Notes: generated by a model from the sequence alone, not told the origin. Shown: positions 38,937-47,424, numbered from the stretch's first letter. The stretch is 64,000 bases of DNA from Laribacter hongkongensis DSM 14985 (GCF_000423285.1 NZ_AUHR01000005.1:124001-188000), one strand, 5' to 3'. Numbers and translations are program-made.

Positions 38937-39929
38937 ATGAAATCCCGATCCCTGTTTGCCACGGCTGCACTCCTCCTCTGGTCAGTCACCACCATGGCAG
39001 ATACAACATTGCTCAATGTGTCGTACGACCCGACGCGGGAGCTTTACAAAGACATCAACAGCGACTTCAGTCGTGACTGGCTTCAGCGCGGTGGCGAAGC
39101 GCTGACCATCAAGCAGTCGCATGGTGGCTCGGCCAAGCAGGCCCGTTCGGTGATCGACGGGCTGGAAGCCGACGTGGTGACGCTGGCGCTGGCCAGCGAC
39201 ATCGATGAAATTGCCAGGCTGACCGGCAAGCTGCCCGCCGGCTGGCAAAAGCGTCTGCCGCACAACAGCACGCCATTCACATCGACCATCGTGTTTCTGG
39301 TTCGCAAGGGCAATCCCAAACAGATCCATGACTGGAGCGATCTGGTCCGCCCTGGCGTGCAGGTGATTACCCCCAATCCGAAAACATCCGGCGGCGCCCG
39401 CTGGAACTACCTGGCGGCCTATGCCTGGGCCAAGCGCCAGCCAGGAGCCACCGAGGCCAGTGCCCAGCAGTACCTGCGACGCCTGTACGCCAATGTACCG
39501 GTGCTGGATACCGGTGCCCGCGGTGCCACCATGACTTTCGTGCAACGAGGCATGGGGGACGTACTGCTGGCATGGGAAAACGAGGCCCTGATGGCGCGGA
39601 ACGAGCTGGGGCCGGACAAGTTCGATCTGGTGGTTCCGCCCCTGTCGATCAAGGCCGAACCGCCGGTGGCGCTGGTGGACAAGGTGGCCGACCGGCATGG
39701 CACGCGCAAGGTGGCAGAGGCCTACCTGCGTTATCTCTATACTCCAGCCGCCCAGCGCATTGCCGTCCGGCATTTTTACCGTCCGACTGATCCGGCTGTC
39801 GCCCAGGAATCTGCGGCCGGCTTTCCGTCAGTCAGGCTGGTAACCATCAGTGAACTGGGCGGCTGGCCGGCAGTGCAGGACAAGCATTTCAGTGATGGTG
39901 GCGTATTCGACCAGATCCTGGCGCGCTGA
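38937..39929 (+). CDS. sbp: Periplasmic sulfate/thiosulfate-binding protein (orphan)
   Basis: A 330-residue exported solute-binding protein with signal peptide (ATAALLLWSVTTMA, cleavage near MAD). Family text: LLNVSYDPTRELYKDIN at the mature start, SHGGSAKQARSVIDGLEADVVTLAL, PNPKTSGGARWNYLAAYAW and NELGPDKFDLVVPPLSIKAEPPVALVD. It binds sulfate or thiosulfate for a CysTWA-type ABC transporter. No permease or ATPase gene of that transporter is in the window, so it must work with a distant transporter. AGGTGA precedes the ATG. It is the first intact gene past the decayed island. Confidence 0.93.
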   Translation: MKSRSLFATAALLLWSVTTMADTTLLNVSYDPTRELYKDINSDFSRDWLQRGGEALTIKQSHGGSAKQARSVIDGLEADVVTLALASDIDEIARLTGKLPAGWQKRLPHNSTPFTSTIVFLVRKGNPKQIHDWSDLVRPGVQVITPNPKTSGGARWNYLAAYAWAKRQPGATEASAQQYLRRLYANVPVLDTGARGATMTFVQRGMGDVLLAWENEALMARNELGPDKFDLVVPPLSIKAEPPVALVDKVADRHGTRKVAEAYLRYLYTPAAQRIAVRHFYRPTDPAVAQESAAGFPSVRLVTISELGGWPAVQDKHFSDGGVFDQILAR

Positions 39930-39949
39930 TCGTGCCCGGTTGCTGCATC

Positions 39950-39982
39950 GGCACAGGGAGTCTGGCAAAGCCTTCCTGTGCC
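39950..39982 (+). other. Hairpin after sbp
   Basis: An 8-bp stem GGCACAGG (39950-39957) with CCTGTGCC (39975-39982), 21 bp past the sbp stop. There is no T run, so it is only a possible terminator. Confidence 0.4.
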
Positions 39983-40156
39983 TGATGGCGGGATGCCGTG
40001 TCTGCCGGCCCGGCTGACAACAGTCCAACTGATCATCTGGATCCCGTTCCAGTCAGGCTTTTTCCGTGTCCTCATGGGGGCGGAAATGCGATCACGCTCT
40101 CCGGAGCCAGGGCTCTGGACACCAAGCGGCTCCGGGACCGGACAAAAGGAACGACC

Positions 40157-40462
40157 GTGGAGCTGCTGGTCGCCCCGGACCTCAAAACCATCCTGCATTC
40201 CGGGCGGGCCAGCCTTCATGGCCTGGAATACTGCCGCGTACTGGTGAACAGCGGGCGCGTGGAATATTTCAAGGTCAACGTCATTCTGTGGCAAACCTTC
40301 GGCCAGCACTGCATCAGCCAGCTCACCCGCAGCACAGTGCCGGACTTCATGATCGACCAGCTCAAGGCGATACCGGCCCTTTTCTTTGTCGTATTCACTG
40401 CCGGGCAGACCGATCAGGAAGAGGGCGATCAAGGCATGCCGGCAAACGATGAAACCGGCTGA
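40157..40462 (+). CDS. Hypothetical small protein
   Basis: A likely 101-residue protein starting at GTG with AAGGA seven bases upstream: it begins MELLVAPDLKTILHSGRASL. The composition is protein-like (balanced charged and hydrophobic residues, a hydrophobic stretch AIPALFFVVFTAG near residue 70, an acidic tail). I recognise no family and no motif. It lies alone between sbp and cbiQ on the same strand. The opposite strand also has a long opening, so the call is moderate. Confidence 0.45.
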   Translation: MELLVAPDLKTILHSGRASLHGLEYCRVLVNSGRVEYFKVNVILWQTFGQHCISQLTRSTVPDFMIDQLKAIPALFFVVFTAGQTDQEEGDQGMPANDETG

Positions 40463-40767
40463 CTGGCCGTTAACCTACCTATGCGTACCTTTCAGCCGCC
40501 ATGGGCGACAGAAGGCAGCAAATTCCTGTGGTGTGCACTAGCTTCCTAAAGACAACGGGCTTCGTTTGACGGGAGCATTGAATACTGGCCGGACGAGTCC
40601 GGTATCGCAAAATTGCTGCCAGCACCCGTGACGGTATTTTTGTCCGCATGGCGGGGAACGACCTAGGCGGGCCGGTTGTCGGGCGGGTGCGGGATGGATG
40701 CGCCCGTGTGGGGCGGCAGGATCGTCCCGTCGCAATCCACCGGATGTCAGGAGAGGGGCTGCTTTGC
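40463..40767 (+). other. Gene-free region upstream of cbiQ
   Basis: A 305-bp gap before cbiQ. I looked for a cobalamin riboswitch box and for NikR-type GTATGA palindromes and found neither. It contains a weak hairpin in GGCCGGACGAGTCCGG and otherwise unstructured sequence. The end carries the cbiQ ribosome site (AGGAGAGGGG). Confidence 0.4.
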
Positions 40768-41577
40768 ATGAACGGGATTGATACGGCGCTGTGGTCGATC
40801 CGGCGCATGGACCATTTTGCCGGGCAGGACACGGCTGCAACCCGGATTGACCCACGCGCCAAAGTGATCGCGGTATTTGCAATCCTGATTGGTGCGGCTG
40901 CGCATCCACCTCATGCCGTCAGTGCCTTGCTGCCGCTCTTGCTGTTTCCGGTCTGCCTGCTGTCGCTGGGTGAGATTCCCGTGTGCTGGCTGGCTTCCCG
41001 CCTGTTGTTCGCCCTGCCGTTTGCCTTTTTTGTCGGCATCCTCAATCCGTGGCTGGACCGGACACCGGTGGCCATGCCGTGGGGGGGCGACATGGCTGCG
41101 GGCTGGCTGACGTTCGCCTCGATCATGTTGCGTTTCCTGATTGCCGTATCCGCAGCATTCCTGCTGGTGGCGACCACCGGCATGAACCGCGTGAGCAAGG
41201 CGCTGTCGCAGATGGGCGTGCCGCGCGTGTTTGCCAACCAGCTCCTGTTCCTCTACCGCTATGTGTTCGTGATCGGCGAGGAGTTGCTGCGCAGCATCCG
41301 GGCCTACCAGATGCGGGCAGTCAATGGCCGGCATGCGCTGCCGCCGCGGTTTTACGGTTTGCTGTTGTCAGGGGTGATGTCGCGGTCGATTGCACGGGCC
41401 ATGCGGGTCCATGCCGCCATGCAGGCCCGTGGTTACGACGGCGAACTGCATTTCGTGCAGCAATGGCGCTGGCGGCTGAGCGACACGCTGTTTGTCGTTG
41501 GCTGGACCGGTTTTGCCGTGCTGTGCCGCATGATTGATTTGCCCGTGGTTCTGGGGCATCTGTTGTCTGGAGCATGA
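40768..41577 (+). CDS. cbiQ: ECF transporter T component CbiQ
   Basis: The transmembrane coupling protein of a nickel/cobalt ECF transporter. It has 269 residues, with five or six membrane segments (VIAVFAILIGAAAHPPHAV; LLFALPFAFFVGILNPWLD; IMLRFLIAVSAAFLLVATTGM). The cytoplasmic coupling helices carry the two Ala-Arg motifs of the family, near residues 190 (AYQMRAVNG) and 228 (AMQARGYDG). AGGAGAGGGG precedes the ATG at 40768; an in-frame extension upstream is rejected. It overlaps cbiO. The matching S component, CbiM, is 33 kb away. Confidence 0.92.
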   Translation: MNGIDTALWSIRRMDHFAGQDTAATRIDPRAKVIAVFAILIGAAAHPPHAVSALLPLLLFPVCLLSLGEIPVCWLASRLLFALPFAFFVGILNPWLDRTPVAMPWGGDMAAGWLTFASIMLRFLIAVSAAFLLVATTGMNRVSKALSQMGVPRVFANQLLFLYRYVFVIGEELLRSIRAYQMRAVNGRHALPPRFYGLLLSGVMSRSIARAMRVHAAMQARGYDGELHFVQQWRWRLSDTLFVVGWTGFAVLCRMIDLPVVLGHLLSGA

Positions 41578-42401
41578 AACGCATGAGTCATATGACGGTG
41601 ACGGTTTCCCGGGTGGGGTTTTGCTATCCGGACAGCCATCAGGCACTGGACGGGGTGGATTTCACGATCCGGCCCGGAGAGTCCGTGGCGGTCATCGGGG
41701 CCAACGGAGCCGGCAAGTCCACCCTGCTGCTGCTGCTGACAGGGTTCCTGTTTGCGTCGCAAGGTGAAATCCGGCTGGGAAGTGCCCGGATCAGCAAGAC
41801 CTACCTGCCCGAGCTGCGTCGTCATGTCGGGCTGGTGTTCCAGAATCCTGACGACCAGCTTTTCATGCCCACGGTGTTTGATGATGTGGCCTTCGGGCCC
41901 TTGAACATGCGCCTGTCGGCCGAGGATGTGCGGACTGTCACCATGCAGGCACTGGAAACCGTGGGGGCCGCCCACCTGGTTGACCGGCCGCCATGGCAGC
42001 TGTCCGGCGGGCAGAAACGGGCAGTGGCGATTGCCGGCGTGCTGGCCATGCACCCGGACGTGCTGATTCTGGACGAACCTTCCGATGCGCTGGACCCGGG
42101 CGCGCGCCGGCGGCTGATCCACCTGCTGCAAACGTTCGAGCACACCAAGATCATTGCCACGCATGACCTCGACCTGGTGCTGGACGTCTGTACCCGGGTG
42201 ATCGTGCTGCACGAAGGCCGGATACTGGCTGACGCACATCCGCTGGAGGTTTTTGCCGATGCTGCGCTGCTGGCACGGGCTTCGCTGGAAAAACCCCTGT
42301 CGCTTCAGCCACGGGGCTGCTATGCCTATGATTTGCCCGCGACGCCGTCGGCTGTCGATGGTCCGCCGGGTGTGGCGCGGCCGTCATTGGGCCCTGACTG
42401 A
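41574..42401 (+). CDS. cbiO: ECF transporter ATPase CbiO
   Basis: A 275-residue ABC ATPase. Walker A GANGAGKST, Q-loop VFQNPDDQLFMPTVFDDVAFG (the ECF-type QNPDDQ), signature LSGGQKRAVAIAG, Walker B LILDEPSDALDPGARR and the switch His in ATHDLDLVLD are all intact. The ATG overlaps the cbiQ stop by four bases; two in-frame ATGs shortly after are alternatives. It energizes uptake of nickel or cobalt with CbiQ and an S component. Confidence 0.94.
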   Translation: MKRMSHMTVTVSRVGFCYPDSHQALDGVDFTIRPGESVAVIGANGAGKSTLLLLLTGFLFASQGEIRLGSARISKTYLPELRRHVGLVFQNPDDQLFMPTVFDDVAFGPLNMRLSAEDVRTVTMQALETVGAAHLVDRPPWQLSGGQKRAVAIAGVLAMHPDVLILDEPSDALDPGARRRLIHLLQTFEHTKIIATHDLDLVLDVCTRVIVLHEGRILADAHPLEVFADAALLARASLEKPLSLQPRGCYAYDLPATPSAVDGPPGVARPSLGPD

Positions 42402-42418
42402 CTGTTTTCGTTTCATTC

Positions 42419-43792
42419 ATGCGACTTTTTTCCCGTGATCAGGCACCGTCTGCCGATCCAGATTTTGACAAGGCCGATACCGGTGAGTCCCTGACGGGAC
42501 TGGTCCGGATCGGCCTGCTTGCAATCGGTGCGGCCGTGTGTGTGGCCTTGACCGGATCCCTGTTCCGTTTGTCGGTGCAGCATGGTTTCCGGGAAATGGC
42601 CGGACTTTATGCATGGATGCGCCATGTCGGCGGGGTGGGCGGATTCATGCTGGTCTGGATGACGGCCTCTGTCATCACCATTGTCTCGATGTGGCTGGTA
42701 CGCCGTTTCATGCCGTCGGCAGCCGGCAGCGGCATCCAGCGGATCGAGGCCGTCTGGCGCAATGAACTGCCCATCGAACGTGACTGGAAATTCCTGCCGG
42801 TGAAGTTTGTCAGCGGGGTGCTGGCCCTGTCGTCCGGCTATGCCCTGGGGCGCGAGGGGCCGGTCGTGCAGATGGGAGCCTATATCGGTGGCGTGTTCGG
42901 TCGTCACCACTGGGCCTCGGAACAAGACCGGCGCATTCTGGTGGCCAGTCTTGCCGGTGCCGGGCTGGCCGTGGCGTTCAGCGCCCCGCTGGGCGGATTG
43001 CTGTTTGCGCTGGAGGAGCTGACACACGTTGCACGCACGCGGCTGGTCACCATCAGCATGATTGCCTGCGCGGTGGCCGTGCCAGTGACACAGTTCATCC
43101 TCGGGCCGCAGCCGGTTTTCCAGGTGCCGGCACTGGCCGAGCCTTCGCTGTACGTGCTGCCGTTTTATGTCCTGCTGGGCGTGCTGACCGGGTTTGCCGG
43201 CGTGCTGTACAACAGCGCCATCCTGGGCGGGCTGAGCCTGTTCATGTGGCTGGACATGGTGCCGTTCTGGCTGCGGGGAGCCGCATGCGCCGCAGTGCTG
43301 GCGCTGCTGGTCTGGTTTGTGCCGGAGTTTGCCGGTGGCGGGGAACAGCTGGTGCAGCAGTTGCTGTCCGGCCCCTGGTTGCTGGCCACGCTGTGCCTGT
43401 TGTGGCTGGTGCGATTGGGGTTGGGACCGATGTCCTACTCGATGGGAATGTCAGGAGGGCTGTTTGCACCGATGCTGGCCATGGGGGCGGTGCAGGGGGC
43501 GCTCTTTTGTGCCGTCATGACGTGGTGGCTTCCGGGAATCGGGCTGGACTGGCGCATCTGTACCATCGTGGGCATGGGCGCGATGTTTGCTTCGTCAGTC
43601 AGGGCACCGCTGACAGGCATCGTGCTGATCCTGGAGATGACGGCAACCGGCCGCCTGGTCGTGCCCATGCTGCTGGCCTGCCTGCCAGCGGCCATCATCC
43701 CGTTCTGGCTGGGGCAATTGCCGATCTATGATGCACTGCGGCTGCGCCTGCTGGCGGCCCGTTCCCCTGTTGCGACAGGGGTTGACAAATAA
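42419..43792 (+). CDS. clcA: ClC-type chloride/proton antiporter (ClcA)
   Basis: A 457-residue ClC protein. The selectivity region reads AGSGIQRIEAVW (residues 102-113; the usual GSGIP has Gln in place of Pro), the gating glutamate is E146 in GREGP, and AFSAPLGGLLFALEE follows. The third anion motif GMSGGLFAPMLAMGA is present. In enterobacteria ClcA acts as an electrical shunt in extreme acid resistance. It begins 17 bp after cbiO with no clear ribosome site, so its translation may be coupled or weak. Confidence 0.92.
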   Translation: MRLFSRDQAPSADPDFDKADTGESLTGLVRIGLLAIGAAVCVALTGSLFRLSVQHGFREMAGLYAWMRHVGGVGGFMLVWMTASVITIVSMWLVRRFMPSAAGSGIQRIEAVWRNELPIERDWKFLPVKFVSGVLALSSGYALGREGPVVQMGAYIGGVFGRHHWASEQDRRILVASLAGAGLAVAFSAPLGGLLFALEELTHVARTRLVTISMIACAVAVPVTQFILGPQPVFQVPALAEPSLYVLPFYVLLGVLTGFAGVLYNSAILGGLSLFMWLDMVPFWLRGAACAAVLALLVWFVPEFAGGGEQLVQQLLSGPWLLATLCLLWLVRLGLGPMSYSMGMSGGLFAPMLAMGAVQGALFCAVMTWWLPGIGLDWRICTIVGMGAMFASSVRAPLTGIVLILEMTATGRLVVPMLLACLPAAIIPFWLGQLPIYDALRLRLLAARSPVATGVDK

Positions 43793-43816
43793 GCGCGCAG
43801 TCCGGGAAGACAGTCC

Positions 43817-43845
43817 TTGCACATCGGCAAACAGGTGCTTACAAT
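43817..43845 (+). promoter_or_regulatory. Sigma-70 promoter of the 53-residue gene
   Basis: TTGCAC (43817-43822) and TACAAT (43840-43845) with a 17-bp spacer, 38 bp before the ATG at 43884. Confidence 0.65.
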
Positions 43846-43883
43846 ACGTTACATAAGGCAATGCAATGTAACGGGAGTGCGCC

Positions 43884-44045
43884 ATGTGGGACGATCTCAG
43901 CAAGGAAGCCAAGCTGTACGGCGAATACGATGTCCGTCGCTCGTTCGGTGACGTGCCGATGCGCCGTCCTCATCAGCGCAGACAATGGCTGGGCATGATG
44001 TATTCCGGCCTGCTGGTGGGAGTGAGCCTGTTGCTGTTGCTCTGA
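43884..44045 (+). CDS. Small membrane protein, 53 residues
   Basis: ATG with GGGAG upstream opens a 53-codon frame. The protein starts MWDDLSKEAKLYGEYDVRRS, has a basic middle (MRRPHQRRQ) and ends in one membrane helix (WLGMMYSGLLVGVSLLLLL) at the very C terminus, a tail-anchored layout. A good promoter lies upstream and a strong terminator downstream, so it is a one-gene transcript. I do not recognise the family. Confidence 0.7.
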   Translation: MWDDLSKEAKLYGEYDVRRSFGDVPMRRPHQRRQWLGMMYSGLLVGVSLLLLL

Positions 44046-44086
44046 TCGTTACCATCGTTGTTTTGCCCACTGGGCGCTGATTACGC

Positions 44087-44122
44087 CAAACCCTGCGACA
44101 CTGTGTCGCAGGGTTTGTTGTT
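44087..44122 (+). terminator. Terminator of the small membrane protein gene
   Basis: A perfect palindromic stem of up to 15 bp (arms 44087-44101 and 44103-44117, core CCCTGCGACAC) followed by TTGTTTT. Confidence 0.9.
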
Positions 44123-44132
44123 TTGACCTTTC

Positions 44133-44138
44133 TATAAT
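44133..44138 (+). promoter_or_regulatory. Possible -10 box of the TonB receptor gene
   Basis: A perfect TATAAT 29 bp before the receptor ATG. No good -35 box lies at the right distance. No Fur-type palindrome is visible. Confidence 0.45.
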
Positions 44139-44166
44139 CGCCTGTCTTTTGTAGAGGGGTCTTGCA

Positions 44167-46164
44167 ATGCGTTTAAAGTATTCCGTGCTCGCGGTGGCAT
44201 CCACCTTTTCTGCTCTGGTTCAGGCGCAGACAGCAGATACCGAACTGGCCGAAACCGTTGTGACAGCCAGCCCGACCACGGCCCCTCTGGTCGTCACCAC
44301 TGACCCCAAGGCTCCCCGCCAGCCGGTTCCGGCTCATGATGGTGCCGACATCCTCAAGACCATTCCGGGTTTTTCCGTCGTGCGCAAAGGCGGCACGGAC
44401 GGTGACCCGGTCTTTCGCGGCATGGCCGGTTCGCGCATCAACGTGCTGATGGATGGCGAATTCATCTACGGCGGCTGTGGCGGACGCATGGACCCGCCCA
44501 CGGCCTATGTATTCCCGGAAGCCTACGACAGCCTGACCATCATCAAGGGGCCGCAAACCGTCCTGTGGGGGCCGGGCAACATGGCTGCCACCGTGCTCTT
44601 CGACCGCAAGGTCAAGCCCTTTGCCGAGCCCGGCGTGCGCGGCACCCTCAGTGCCTTGGTCGGCTCGGCTGCACGACACGACGAAGTGGCCGACGTGACG
44701 GCTGGCAATCCCGCCGGTTACGTGCGTGCCATCGCCACCAACAGTCATGCCAACGATTACACCGACGGTAACGGTGATCGCGTGCATTCAGCCTTTCACC
44801 GCTGGAGCGGCAACCTCCTGCTGGGCTGGACGCCGGACAGGGATACCCGCATTGAATTCGAGGCCGCCCGCAGCGATGGCGAGGCAGCCTATGCCGACCG
44901 CAGCATGGACGGCGTGAAGTTTGCGCGCGAGGGATACGGACTGCGCTTCGAAAAAACCGACCTGACGCCCTGGTTCACCGCGCTGGAAGCCCAGATCTAT
45001 TACAACTACATCGATCACGTCATGGACAACTACAGCCTGCGGCCGGCGCCGGCTGTTTCCGGTCTGGCCGTGAGCAACCCGGACCGCCGCACCACGGGCG
45101 GCAAGATCGTGGCCACCTTGCAGCCGGCCGGGGCGACCGAAATCAAGTTGGGGGTAGACCAGCAGAGCAACCGTCACCGTTTTCGCGCCGGCAAGGGCGC
45201 CATGGCCGAAAATTACGTCAACCAGCCTTATGACGAGAATTTCACCTTTGACCAGATCGGCCTGTTCGGCGAGTGGCACCAGAGCATCACCGACGACAAG
45301 CGCGTGATTGCCGGACTGCGCCACGACTGGTGGCGTGGCAAGGATGACCGGCAGGGCAAATCCAGCTATGGCCGCAACCGGGATGACCAGCTCACCAGCG
45401 GTTTCGTGCGCTACGAGCAGGATATCGGCGGTGCCACCTGGTATGCCGGTCTGGGACATGTCGAGCGGTTTCCGGATTTCTGGGAGTTCAACCGCAACAG
45501 CCTGAATGCGGCAGGCGGGCTGGACAACAGCTCGTTCCTGAGCACCCGGCCGGAGAAGAACACCCAGCTGGATACCGGCGTGAACTGGAAATCCGGAGCA
45601 TGGACCGGCAGCGTGTCCGCGTTCTACAACGAAATCAATGACTTCATCCTGATCGACAACAGCACCAGGCAAAACCTGACCCGTAATGTGGATGCCCGTA
45701 CCTGGGGCGGCGAGGCCGGTTTGTCCTACCGCATTTCAGCCAGCCTGAAAGCTGACGCCACCCTGGCCTATACCCACGGCACCAACCGGACCGACCAGAC
45801 GCCGCTGGCCCAGATTCCGCCACTTGAAGCCCGGCTGGGGCTGGAGTGGGACAACCAGGTCTGGAGTGCCGGCGCCTTGTGGCGGCTGGTGACTGCGCAA
45901 AACCGCTATGACACCGGCAAAGGCAATATTGCCGGGCAGGATCTGGGAGAAAGTGCCGGCTTTGGTGTCTTGTCCCTGCATGGCGGCTACAAGCCGACCA
46001 GGCGCCTGAGCCTGACCGCAGGCGTCGATAACCTCTTTGACAAAGCGTATTCGGAATTCGTCAGCAAGCAGGATCTCGTTGATGTCGGCGGGCTGATCCA
46101 GACCTACCGCATCAACGAACCGGGCCGGACTTTCTGGCTGAAGGCCCAGTACAGGCTGGACTGA
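44167..46164 (+). CDS. TonB-dependent copper receptor (OprC/NosA-like)
   Basis: A 665-residue outer membrane receptor with signal peptide (cleavage after VQA). A TonB box-like ETVVTAS is at residues 29-35. The plug reads VVRKGGTDGDPVFRGMAGSR and LTIIKGPQTVLWGPG, specific for the OprC/NosA group. The OprC copper ligands Cys-x-x-x-Met are conserved as C104 and M108 (GGCGGRMDPPTAY). The 22-strand barrel ends in FWLKAQYRLD-like aromatic strand. It would import copper, with TonB energy. GAGGGG precedes the ATG. Confidence 0.9.
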   Translation: MRLKYSVLAVASTFSALVQAQTADTELAETVVTASPTTAPLVVTTDPKAPRQPVPAHDGADILKTIPGFSVVRKGGTDGDPVFRGMAGSRINVLMDGEFIYGGCGGRMDPPTAYVFPEAYDSLTIIKGPQTVLWGPGNMAATVLFDRKVKPFAEPGVRGTLSALVGSAARHDEVADVTAGNPAGYVRAIATNSHANDYTDGNGDRVHSAFHRWSGNLLLGWTPDRDTRIEFEAARSDGEAAYADRSMDGVKFAREGYGLRFEKTDLTPWFTALEAQIYYNYIDHVMDNYSLRPAPAVSGLAVSNPDRRTTGGKIVATLQPAGATEIKLGVDQQSNRHRFRAGKGAMAENYVNQPYDENFTFDQIGLFGEWHQSITDDKRVIAGLRHDWWRGKDDRQGKSSYGRNRDDQLTSGFVRYEQDIGGATWYAGLGHVERFPDFWEFNRNSLNAAGGLDNSSFLSTRPEKNTQLDTGVNWKSGAWTGSVSAFYNEINDFILIDNSTRQNLTRNVDARTWGGEAGLSYRISASLKADATLAYTHGTNRTDQTPLAQIPPLEARLGLEWDNQVWSAGALWRLVTAQNRYDTGKGNIAGQDLGESAGFGVLSLHGGYKPTRRLSLTAGVDNLFDKAYSEFVSKQDLVDVGGLIQTYRINEPGRTFWLKAQYRLD

Positions 46165-46231
46165 TCTCCGGAGCAACTGCGCCCGGGCTGCCGGCAGACG
46201 GACAGCCCGGGCGCAGTCATGTGCAGGACCG

Positions 46232-46933
46232 TCAGCGCAGGTAGGGACGGGGATCGGTCGCGTTGCCCTTGTAGCGCAGCTCGAAATGCAGCTTCACCCG
46301 GTCGGTGCCGCTGTTGCCCATGCGGGCAATGGTCTGGCCGGCCTTGACCGTCTGGTTTTCCTTGACCAGCAACTGCTGGTTGTGGGCATAGGCCGTCAGC
46401 CAGTCGTCACTGTGGCGCAGGATCAGCAGGTTGCCGTAACTCTTGATGCCGGCCCCGGCATAGACCACCTTGCCGCTGGCGGCTGCCTTGACCGGATCGC
46501 CGGCCTTGCCGCTGATGTCGATGCCCTTGTTGGCTGAAGTGAATCCTGCCAGCAGCGTTCCCTGTGCCGGCCAGGCCAGCGTGATGCCGCCTGCCGGTGG
46601 CCTGGGTTTGGCCGTGCTGGCCGGCGGTGCCGGTCTGGGTTTGGGCTTGCTGCCGGCAGCAGGACGGGACGGGCTGCTGCTGGCAACCGTATCGCCGGCC
46701 GGAGCAATCACCCGCAGCAGCTGGCCCGCCTGGATGTCCGACGTGTCGGAGATGCGGTTCCAGCGCGCCAGGTTGGCCACGGTCTGGTTATGCACGCGGG
46801 CGATGCGATAGAGCGTGTCGCCTGGCTGCACGCGGTACTGGCCGTAACCGGCAGGAGGATAGTCGGGGGTGCTGGCGCAGGCCGCCACCAGCAACAGCGG
46901 AGCGAGCAGGACCAAACGGAACGGGATAGCCAT
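46232..46933 (-). CDS. LysM/LytM lipoprotein, NlpD-like, catalytically degenerate
   Basis: A 233-residue lipoprotein (lipobox LLVAAC). A LysM domain (YRVQPGDTLYRIARVHNQTVANLARWN) is followed by a Pro/Ala/Lys-rich linker and a C-terminal M23 fold (LLAGFTSANKGIDISGKAGDPV; LHFELRYKGNATDPRPYL). The zinc ligands are missing: the expected HxGxD-type start is NKGID and HLHFE is KLHFE. This is the state of NlpD/EnvC activators, which switch on cell-division amidases rather than cutting peptidoglycan themselves. Confidence 0.85.
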   Translation of the reverse strand: MAIPFRLVLLAPLLLVAACASTPDYPPAGYGQYRVQPGDTLYRIARVHNQTVANLARWNRISDTSDIQAGQLLRVIAPAGDTVASSSPSRPAAGSKPKPRPAPPASTAKPRPPAGGITLAWPAQGTLLAGFTSANKGIDISGKAGDPVKAAASGKVVYAGAGIKSYGNLLILRHSDDWLTAYAHNQQLLVKENQTVKAGQTIARMGNSGTDRVKLHFELRYKGNATDPRPYLR

Positions 46934-47022
46934 GGCGCCCGAGTTTACCAGCCCGACCGGCAGGACGGGCAGGGCTGCGGGTACGGCCGCAGCGTTTTTG
47001 GCCGTGCCTGCCGCGCACCCGG

Positions 47023-47424
47023 TCAGTGGTTCATCCGGTAAGTCACCCGGCTCACCGTCCCCGTGGCCGGATCAAGCAGGCAGTCAAAGCTGAACGAATG
47101 CCAGCTGCCGCCAAGCTGGACGTGGCCTTCGCCGGTCAGGCGGGTGTTGTCGTGCAGGGCCAGCGGTCGCCCTTCTTCGCCCAGTTGCACCTCGTCCACC
47201 CACGGGTAGTGCTGCTGCAATTCACGGGCGACCACCGGCTGGCATTGCAGTACGGCAATCTGGCGTGCCGGCGGCCAGCTGGCGATGATGGCAGGATCGG
47301 TTTCAGCACCGGCTGCCGTGGCCGTCCGCAGGGCGGCAAGACGGGCTTCCTGGGCCGGGCTGAGGGGCATGGCCTGCAAGGGCAGGGCACACAGGGTCAA
47401 CAGAAGGCAGGCAAGGTGGCGCAT
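47023..47424 (-). CDS. Exported hypothetical protein
   Basis: A 133-residue protein with signal peptide (LACLLLTLCALPLQA). The mature part has two cysteines (LQCQPV; FDCLLDPATG) that could pair, and ends VSRVTYRMNH. No family recognised. The inner ATG at 47424 is preferred because it places the signal peptide at the N terminus. It lies between the NlpD-like gene and a methyltransferase on the same strand. Confidence 0.65.
   Translation of the reverse strand: MRHLACLLLTLCALPLQAMPLSPAQEARLAALRTATAAGAETDPAIIASWPPARQIAVLQCQPVVARELQQHYPWVDEVQLGEEGRPLALHDNTRLTGEGHVQLGGSWHSFSFDCLLDPATGTVSRVTYRMNH

Noticed and set aside
40463-40767. Cobalamin riboswitch or NikR site before cbiQ
   Set aside because: No B12-box-like sequence and no NikR-type palindrome could be found by eye.
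44101-44166. Fur box before the TonB receptor
   Set aside because: No GATAATGATAATCATTATC-like palindrome is present; only a TATAAT was found.
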